The notes beneath the pieces are model-generated. The model did no database searches, had not been told where the DNA came from, and saw only the letters and a program-made list of their open reading frames with translations. DNA of 12,604 bases from JACRCE01 sp038043305 (GTDB taxonomy: Bacteria > Desulfobacterota > GWC2-55-46): positions 1 to 12,604 of the forward strand of contig JBBTCG010000226.1 of assembly GCA_038043305.1 (NCBI GenBank), given 5' to 3'. Below are positions 8,131 through 12,604 of this stretch, in pieces. A program made the translations under genes and the position numbers. Position 1 is the stretch's first letter. Each line of letters begins with the position of its first letter.

Positions 8131-8276
8131 CATTTGGTGGTTAAAGCCGCGCGCCTTGCTTTGCTTGACGCGGCCTTTGTTTTCGACAAGGCCGCTATAA
8201 TTTTTGCAAGTTCCTTGATCCGTCCGGCCATGTAAGCTCTGTTTTCCTCTGCCCATGCCTTTGCCTTTAATGACAT
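8130..8276 (-). CDS. Small basic protein of 48 residues, unknown function
   Basis: This short frame exactly fills the gap between the GT2 and radical SAM genes. Its ATG (8276-8274) shares a base with the GT2 stop as TGATG. Its TGA (8132-8130) falls on the ribosome binding site of the radical SAM gene. The peptide begins MSLKAKAWAEENRAYMAG, continues with an amphipathic-looking helix RIKELAKIIAALSK (19-32), and ends in an Ala/Lys/Arg/Ser-rich tail. It has 12 Lys/Arg against 3 Glu, and no Cys, signal peptide or clear membrane segment. The coupling at both ends argues for a real gene. It could be a small accessory protein, a substrate or partner of the adjacent radical SAM enzyme, or the degraded C-terminal relic of a lost glycosyltransferase whose other parts are gone. 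I recognise no family. The frame could also be chance. Confidence 0.42.
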   Translation of the reverse strand: MSLKAKAWAEENRAYMAGRIKELAKIIAALSKTKAASSKARRAALTTK

Positions 8277-8980
8277 CAGACGAGGTTTTTAAGAAAGCTG
8301 TAAATGTACCGGAACCACACCCTGCGCAACCTGATCGTGGACGTGCCGTGGGTGCGGGCGTATTCATGCGTAGGTACTTCGTCTACGCGAAAGCCTTTCT
8401 TGAGGCACTTCATGGTCATTTCTTGTTCTATGGTCGTGATGTTTTCAGTAAGCCCTAAAGACCGGATGACGTCCGTGCGTATGGCCCTGAAGCCGTTTTG
8501 TGAATCGGTAAGGGTCTGCTTCCAGCGCATGTTTATGCCGATGAGGATAAGGTCGCTTCCAACGAGGCGCATGAGCTTTTCGATGTCGCCGTGAAGCTCG
8601 TCGCTCCCGCCCCTGCCGCGCGAGCCTATGACAAGGTCCGCCTCGCCGCGCTTTATCGGCTCAACAAGGCGCGGTATGTCGGCCGGATCGTGCGAGCCGT
8701 CCGCGTCGAGAAAAACCACCACGTCGTAGTTTGCGGCCTCAGCGCCGACCCTTATGGCGTCTCCCTTGCCCTTCTTATTGTCAAGGACCACCCGTGCGCC
8801 GTGCTGTTTGGCCACCTCGATAGTCTTGTCCTTCGAGTGCCCGTCCACCACGACTATCTCGTTGCAGTGAGGCTTCGTGCGCTCGATTATGCCGCCGATG
8901 GACGGCTCCTCGTTTCTCGCCGGTATCACGGCGGTTACGCCTTTTAATAATTTGAGATCGTTTACGCTGGTTGAAGTCAT
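8276..8980 (-). CDS. Family 2 glycosyltransferase, DPM1-like (polyprenyl-phosphate sugar synthase type)
   Basis: The 234-residue GT-A fold enzyme shows VIPARNEEPSIGGII (18-32) as the nucleotide-binding strand, VVVDGHSKDKT (43-53), FLDADGSHDP (90-99) with the metal-binding D92-A-D94, DLVIGSRGRGG (115-125), and DSQNGFRAIR (159-168) as the acceptor-side loop. The order and wording are those of dolichol-phosphate mannose synthase-like GT2 proteins, which transfer a sugar from GDP- or UDP-sugar to a polyprenyl phosphate on the cytoplasmic leaflet. No C-terminal transmembrane segments are present, so it resembles the short soluble DPM1 type and should sit peripherally at the membrane. The GT-C enzyme in the same operon is the natural consumer of such a lipid-linked sugar (inference). 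The ATG at 8980 has GGAGGA at 8988-8993 with an 8-nt spacer. A 42-bp gap separates it from the FkbH gene. Confidence 0.9.
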   Translation of the reverse strand: MTSTSVNDLKLLKGVTAVIPARNEEPSIGGIIERTKPHCNEIVVVDGHSKDKTIEVAKQHGARVVLDNKKGKGDAIRVGAEAANYDVVVFLDADGSHDPADIPRLVEPIKRGEADLVIGSRGRGGSDELHGDIEKLMRLVGSDLILIGINMRWKQTLTDSQNGFRAIRTDVIRSLGLTENITTIEQEMTMKCLKKGFRVDEVPTHEYARTHGTSTIRLRRVWFRYIYSFLKNLV

Positions 8981-9022
8981 TGGTATGTCCTCCGTGATTG
9001 TCTGTTGAAGAGGTTTGGCGTT

Positions 9023-10825
9023 CTATTCAAAGGCTGAGGCGCCGGTTAGTTTTATATAAGGCGGGCAATCAAAGGATTGAGTGTCAAGGGACGCCTTGAA
9101 GCAGGTGTCGCTCAACTTGTTGAGCCCGAGTTTGGAGTAGATGTCCACGGCAGGTTTGTTTTTGGGCGTGGGCAGGTATTCGCCGGTGATAGTTTTTGCC
9201 CCCATTGCCCTTGCCTTATCAGCGATTATCGCCATCATGGCTGATTCGATGTTTCGTCCGATGACGCGGCAGCTTAACAGAAAAGAGTCTATCAGGCAGT
9301 CGTGGTCCGTGAATTTGAGTATGAAGACGCCGACTATGCCGTTGTCGCCGAAGCGGTCTTTTGAAGCGACGGAATAGACGCATGAGGCGGCCGAGTCCAT
9401 GAAGGATTGTATCTGAGCCTCAGTATACCTTCTGGTGGTAAGGTTTAACTGGTTGGTCTTTTGCGTAAGCTGGGCTATCCGGGAGATCGAAAAGCCGTTT
9501 GCAGGCTCAATCGTTGCCTCGATGCAAAGCCCTGCAAGAAAATCATCAAGGCTTGCCGTGGATTTTTCAAACTCCTTCCTTTCGATCTGCGCCCTGTACA
9601 TTCCGCTCTTTTTTCTGTCCTCATCCGTCAGGGTGATGTTTTCGACGCAGGGGAGGGCGTTAAGGACGTCGGGGATGAGGTACGGCTTAGGCGGCAGATG
9701 CACTACGCTCACCTCAGGGCATCGGTCCCTGACAAGGGCGCATTCAGCCGAGCTGTCGTCAATGAAGATCATGCTGTCAAGTCCGATGTTAAGCTCAGAG
9801 GCTATCTCTCTCATGTTGGAGACCTTGTCGTTCCAGTTTATCCTCATTGCCGCGAAGTGATGTTTTCTGAGCGCCATGTACGGATGCTTTTCTATGATTT
9901 CCATCGCGTCCTGTTCGTTGTTCTTGCTGTTTACGGCAAGTATCAGTCCGCGGTTTACAAGCCTTAAAAGCCCCTTTTGAAAGTCGCGGTAACAAGAGCC
10001 TGGATAGTCGTGTCCGAGTTTTACGCCGTCAATGCCGTCCTCTCCGGCGATGCCGCCCCATAGCGTGTTGTCGAGGTCGAGAACGATGCATTTTTTGACG
10101 CGGCCGGACGCGCTCAGGATATGGTTTGCGATGTCCGCGCCTATATGAACGAATGCCGATTGCCTGTACGGGCTTCTTGAGGTGTACCACAGTTTCGCGT
10201 CAAGGAAGGTCTCCCAGCCCTTGCGTCTGATGAGTCCGTCGAACTCCCAGATAAAGGCGTTTTTCATCGAACCGAGCCTTGAGGCCAGAGTCTTGTTGAA
10301 CCTGTCCACGAGATACCTCTGGCCGCTTTCATGCTGCGCGTCATGGATGCCGAAGTATGGGGTTGAGAGGTTCATGTTCTGGACGACAATCTGGCAAGGC
10401 GCTCGATTCCCGGCCGTCTCCACGAGATCGGCAAGTGAATTTGCAGCGGTGTCAACGGCCTCTTCCCATTCCTTTCCGGACTTGTCTCCGAAGCCGTCAA
10501 TAAAATCAGGCATAAGCTCTTCAAGCCTTGTAAGGAGCAACACGACGTTGGGCTTGAAGGCGTACAACGCGCTCCGTTCGTCAAGTATTTCCTGCGCGTA
10601 CCCTCCGAAGTCGCCGAAGAGCATCTCCGGCTTGTATCCGTTGACCATGAGCCTGAGCTTCAGCACAGGCTCCAAAAGCTCGGCGGTATAACTCCTGAGC
10701 ACCGCGATGCGAAGCAAGGTCAGGCCGGAAAGCTCCGCCTCCTCCACGGCTGATGTCTGGCGCAGGTAGTCGTTGAAGGTGTAGTTGTCAATTTCAGCGG
10801 CTATTTCCTTGAGCGTTTTCAGCAT
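9023..10825 (-). CDS. FkbH-like protein: N-terminal domain, HAD phosphatase/ACP-loading domain, GNAT-like C-terminus
   Basis: The protein is 600 residues, in the upper size class of FkbH-like proteins. Residues 1 to about 240 form an N-terminal domain of the kind seen in long FkbH proteins, possibly SGNH-like; I cannot point to a safe catalytic set. The HAD domain follows: IVLDLDNTLWGG (247-258) with nucleophile D250 and D252, LAVNSKNNE (296-304), K334 in NDKVSNM, and IFIDDSSAE (353-361) with the acidic pair D356-D357. The C-terminal part carries ISRIAQLTQKTNQLNLTTRR (447-466) and RFGDNGIVGVFIL (491-503), an acetyltransferase-like region. In polyketide pathways FkbH proteins dephosphorylate 1,3-bisphosphoglycerate and load the glyceryl unit onto an ACP. 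The two ACP genes upstream are the likely partners. The ATG at 10825 overlaps the KAS III stop by 7 bp; its GAGG is too close to be an ideal ribosome binding site, so coupling is likely. Confidence 0.9.
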   Translation of the reverse strand: MLKTLKEIAAEIDNYTFNDYLRQTSAVEEAELSGLTLLRIAVLRSYTAELLEPVLKLRLMVNGYKPEMLFGDFGGYAQEILDERSALYAFKPNVVLLLTRLEELMPDFIDGFGDKSGKEWEEAVDTAANSLADLVETAGNRAPCQIVVQNMNLSTPYFGIHDAQHESGQRYLVDRFNKTLASRLGSMKNAFIWEFDGLIRRKGWETFLDAKLWYTSRSPYRQSAFVHIGADIANHILSASGRVKKCIVLDLDNTLWGGIAGEDGIDGVKLGHDYPGSCYRDFQKGLLRLVNRGLILAVNSKNNEQDAMEIIEKHPYMALRKHHFAAMRINWNDKVSNMREIASELNIGLDSMIFIDDSSAECALVRDRCPEVSVVHLPPKPYLIPDVLNALPCVENITLTDEDRKKSGMYRAQIERKEFEKSTASLDDFLAGLCIEATIEPANGFSISRIAQLTQKTNQLNLTTRRYTEAQIQSFMDSAASCVYSVASKDRFGDNGIVGVFILKFTDHDCLIDSFLLSCRVIGRNIESAMMAIIADKARAMGAKTITGEYLPTPKNKPAVDIYSKLGLNKLSDTCFKASLDTQSFDCPPYIKLTGASAFE

Positions 10826-11880
10826 TCCTCTATCGGCGGGCAGACTATATTATCCAGCACGACGTGCCCGACACCCCACGAAAGGCCAACGCCGAACCCT
10901 GAGATGACGGAGCGAACGCCCTTCTTGCCGACAAACGACGTCCGGTTATGAACAATGGTGAGCGGTATGGATGCGGAGCCGGTGTTGCCGAATACGCCTA
11001 TGCTGTATAAGACCTTTTCAGCCGGGAATTTAAGCTTCCTTGCGATCTTGTCGTTCATGAACTTGTTTGCCTGATGCAGTATAAGGTAGTCCGTCTCATC
11101 AGGCTTGATCCCCTCGGCGTCCATGAAACCCTGTATAGTGTTGACCACGTCGGTTGAGGAAAATTTGAATATCTCCATGCCGTCCATGTACAGGTTGTCG
11201 TCAGCGCGCACGCCGCCATCCGGCCTCTGTCTCAGCTCGCGTGTGGCATCCGTGGATGGCGTGCGAAAGCCTCCGGCAGGGACGTACAGGCTCTTGAACC
11301 TGCTGCCGTCGGTTTTAAGCTCCATCCTGATTGCGTCTCCCTCATCCTCATCCGCCTCAAGCAGCGTTGCGGTGCCGCCGTCGCCAAGCAGGAACACGAC
11401 GTTTTTGTCCTTTGGATGGCACAGCTTGGTTTGCGTGTCGCCGGCAAGCAACAGTACGCGCTTCAAACCCGCTCCGCGTATGAGCGAACAGGCGTTGTAC
11501 ATGCCCACGACGTAGCCGGAGCAGCCCATGTTCACGTCATAGGCAAGGGCATGGGAATCAAGCCCAAGCTCATGGGCAAGTATGCAGGCCGTGGATGGAA
11601 CGCGATAGTCCGGCGTCATGGTGGCGAATACGACGGCGTCAATGGTCTTGGGGTCAATCTCAGCCTCGCGTATAAGGGAGGCCGCGGCCTTTTTGCAAAG
11701 GTCTGATGAGCAGACTTCGGGCGTGGACTTCCTGTACTCCCTGACGCCCGTCAGGGCCGCTATCTTTGCCCTGTCCTCAGCAGGGACGAATTCATGGTCG
11801 GTCAGGACATTGGTTCGCCCGCGAGGAACAGAGGCGGCTATACCAACAATCCTGATTGACCGGAACGTGGATTTAGCCAT
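10819..11880 (-). CDS. 3-oxoacyl-ACP synthase III (FabH-like ketosynthase)
   Basis: The 353-residue thiolase-fold enzyme retains the condensing triad: C120 in NMGCSGY, H269 in ILHQAN, and N299 in GVFGNTGSAS. The glycine-rich VISGFGVGLSWG (325-336) is the C-terminal signature. HQANKFM (269-275) corresponds to the FabH HQANxRI helix that touches ACP. An intact Cys-His-Asn set argues for true Claisen condensation of an acyl starter with malonyl-ACP rather than the ester-forming CerJ type, which differs at the Asn position. It is a little longer than housekeeping FabH (about 317). Its place between ACPs and an FkbH protein, with no other fatty-acid genes, points to a specialised acyl unit rather than bulk lipid synthesis. 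The ATG at 11880 has GGAGG at 11890-11894 with a 9-nt spacer; the ribosome binding site lies in the end of the ACP gene. Confidence 0.93.
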   Translation of the reverse strand: MAKSTFRSIRIVGIAASVPRGRTNVLTDHEFVPAEDRAKIAALTGVREYRKSTPEVCSSDLCKKAAASLIREAEIDPKTIDAVVFATMTPDYRVPSTACILAHELGLDSHALAYDVNMGCSGYVVGMYNACSLIRGAGLKRVLLLAGDTQTKLCHPKDKNVVFLLGDGGTATLLEADEDEGDAIRMELKTDGSRFKSLYVPAGGFRTPSTDATRELRQRPDGGVRADDNLYMDGMEIFKFSSTDVVNTIQGFMDAEGIKPDETDYLILHQANKFMNDKIARKLKFPAEKVLYSIGVFGNTGSASIPLTIVHNRTSFVGKKGVRSVISGFGVGLSWGVGHVVLDNIVCPPIEEC

Positions 11881-11882
11881 GC

Positions 11883-12122
11883 TCAGACACCTCCTGGTAA
11901 TTTGCGAAGCACGATTCTTTTGAACGCGCCGAAGTCTTTGTACATATCTACGGCCTCCTCAGGCTCTATCTCAATGCCGAACTCCTCCTCGAACCCTGAG
12001 ACGAGGAACAGGTGTTGAAGTGAGTCCCAATTCGTGAGGCTGCCCGGTGAGGCGGCGTCGTTAACCTCGGACGGCTTAACCTTCAAGATTGTTGCGAAAA
12101 GGTCTTTTATCTTGTCTTCCAT
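11883..12122 (-). CDS. Acyl carrier protein B
   Basis: This 79-residue acidic four-helix protein carries NWDSLQHL (31-38), so S34 is the phosphopantetheine attachment site. The helix I region is DKIKDLFATILKV (3-15), and helices III and IV lie around 50-73. It would carry acyl thioesters for the adjacent KAS III and FkbH proteins. It lies 6 bp downstream of the other ACP and 2 bp before the KAS III start. Its WDSL motif and sequence differ widely from the neighbouring ACP, so the two are not a recent duplication and probably serve different enzymes. The usual ATG at 12122 is kept; the upstream sequence holds only a weak GGGTAG. Confidence 0.9.
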   Translation of the reverse strand: MEDKIKDLFATILKVKPSEVNDAASPGSLTNWDSLQHLFLVSGFEEEFGIEIEPEEAVDMYKDFGAFKRIVLRKLPGGV

Positions 12123-12128
12123 TGTCGT

Positions 12129-12371
12129 CTACCCGTTTTTATTTATGAGCGCGGCGATAAGCCGTATGCTCTCGAAGTTGTCGTGTTTTATCTCATCCGA
12201 TGCGATGTTTATGGCGAACTCGTCGTCAAGAAAGGAGAGTATCTTGAGAATGCCGAGCGAATCAACAAGTCCTGAGCTGATAAGCGGCTCGTCATCGGAA
12301 AGGCTGCCGAGTCCGGCCTCCGGGCAGACCTCGCTCAAGATGAATTGACGCAGTTTTTCGTTGTCATCCAT
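12129..12371 (-). CDS. Acyl carrier protein A
   Basis: The product is 80 residues from the ATG at 12371: MDDNEKLRQFILSE. GLVDSLGIL (34-42) is the carrier-protein motif with S38 as the phosphopantetheine site, preceded by DDEPLISSG (26-34), the conserved loop before helix II. The frame continues upstream to 12413, but that would add an Arg/Lys-rich stretch unlike any ACP and overlap the preceding gene by about 50 bp. The chosen start has AAGGAG at 12382-12387 with a 10-nt spacer and overlaps the upstream stop by only 8 bp. The form resembles the stand-alone carrier proteins that accompany FkbH or adenylation enzymes rather than FAS ACP (inference). Confidence 0.9.
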   Translation of the reverse strand: MDDNEKLRQFILSEVCPEAGLGSLSDDEPLISSGLVDSLGILKILSFLDDEFAINIASDEIKHDNFESIRLIAALINKNG

Positions 12372-12604
12372 TTTGCGGTATCTCCTTGTTCGCGCCTTCA
12401 TCGGATGCCTCATTCCGACCGTATGGCGCTTTTCCGTTCTTTATCATGGCCGTCTGGCACCTCAGCACGTCCTTAGCGTTCACCAGTATCAGCCTTGAGT
12501 TCCCGACCTTGCCGTATTTGACAAGCCCCTGTTGCTTCATCTCCTCCTCGACCAGGTATGCGTTCCTCGTTACGGCGGGGTTAAAGGCATACACCTTAAC
12601 GACG
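12364..12604 (-). CDS. C-terminal part of a gene entering from the right edge, possibly AAC(3)-family acyltransferase
   Basis: The frame is open from the right edge, so the visible 79 or so residues are the C-terminal end of a longer protein; an internal GTG at 12594 is probably not the start. The stretch GLVKYGKVGNSRLILVNAKD is close in pattern to the G-x-VGNA...L-x-xAKD ending of AAC(3)/YokD-like acetyltransferases as I remember it, and the PYG shortly after would fit. Members outside antibiotic resistance are common in glycan clusters. Here such an enzyme could transfer the ACP-bound acyl group to an amino sugar, but that is inference. The last 18 or so residues are a hydrophilic tail. The stop overlaps the ACP start by 8 bp, so it belongs to the same transcription unit. 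The family call rests on a short segment only. Confidence 0.4.
   Translation of the reverse strand, partial: VVKVYAFNPAVTRNAYLVEEEMKQQGLVKYGKVGNSRLILVNAKDVLRCQTAMIKNGKAPYGRNEASDEGANKEIPQNG

Noticed and set aside
7302..8144. Long plus-strand open frame of 280 codons opposite the radical SAM gene
   Set aside because: It is the antisense shadow of a gene with all catalytic Cys motifs intact. The translation shows no recognisable domain, and no ribosome binding site supports it.
8041..8367. 108-codon minus-strand frame across the GT2 and radical SAM junction
   Set aside because: It overlaps both flanking genes in another frame, and the sequence looks like out-of-frame translation. The coupled 48-codon frame explains the gap better.
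9461..9967. Plus-strand frames of 141-169 codons opposite the FkbH gene
   Set aside because: Shadows of a well-supported FkbH coding region, with no family resemblance.
11739..11756. 8-bp inverted repeat with 2-nt spacer (CCCTGACG...CGTCAGGG) as possible terminator or operator
   Set aside because: It lies inside the KAS III coding region and has no T run. The spacer is too short for a normal loop, so a coding coincidence is more likely.
12372..12413. Longer ACP A start at 12413
   Set aside because: It adds an Arg/Lys-rich stretch foreign to ACPs and lies inside the upstream gene. The ATG at 12371 has AAGGAG at a workable distance.

Overview
All supportable genes in this 12.6 kb window lie on the minus strand. 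They run from the right edge to the left edge as one tightly packed, probably polycistronic block. Both end genes are cut by the window: the C-terminal end of a gene at the right edge (upstream) and a glycosyltransferase lacking its C-terminus at the left edge (downstream). The content is that of a surface-glycan (O-antigen, capsule or exopolysaccharide) locus in a bacterium, most likely Gram-negative and moderately GC-rich. I cannot place the organism further: the gene set suits environmental Nitrospirota- or deltaproteobacteria-like genomes, but that is a weak impression.

Order of transcription, right to left: (1) C-terminal fragment of a possible AAC(3)-like acyltransferase (12364 to edge); (2) acyl carrier protein A (12129-12371); (3) acyl carrier protein B (11883-12122); (4) ketoacyl-ACP synthase III (10819-11880); (5) FkbH-type HAD protein with a GNAT-like C-terminus (9023-10825); (6) DPM1-like family 2 glycosyltransferase (8276-8980); (7) a 48-residue basic small ORF coupled to it (8130-8276); (8) radical SAM/SPASM protein (7017-8120); (9) GT-C (family 39/ArnT-like) membrane glycosyltransferase (5301-6926); (10) cytoplasmic heparinase II/III-like toroid protein (3289-5304); (11) nitroreductase with a long N-terminal extension (2331-3269); (12) six-hairpin (alpha/alpha) toroid protein (1092-2312); (13) family 4 glycosyltransferase (1-1092).

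The genes suggest two linked modules. The upstream one (two ACPs, KAS III, FkbH and perhaps the AAC(3)-like protein) looks like a small carrier-protein pathway. By FkbH precedent it would load a glyceryl-type or other small acyl unit onto an ACP, with possible condensation by the KAS III, for attachment to a sugar or other acceptor. The downstream one is glycan assembly: the GT2 could make a polyprenyl-phosphate sugar, the GT-C protein could use it on the periplasmic face, and the GT4 could act on the cytoplasmic face. The radical SAM protein, nitroreductase and two toroid proteins without export signals are less usual additions and give the locus its novelty.

The only non-coding gap of note is 90 bp, at 6927-7016. 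No tRNA, rRNA, CRISPR array, insertion sequence or convincing terminator was seen.
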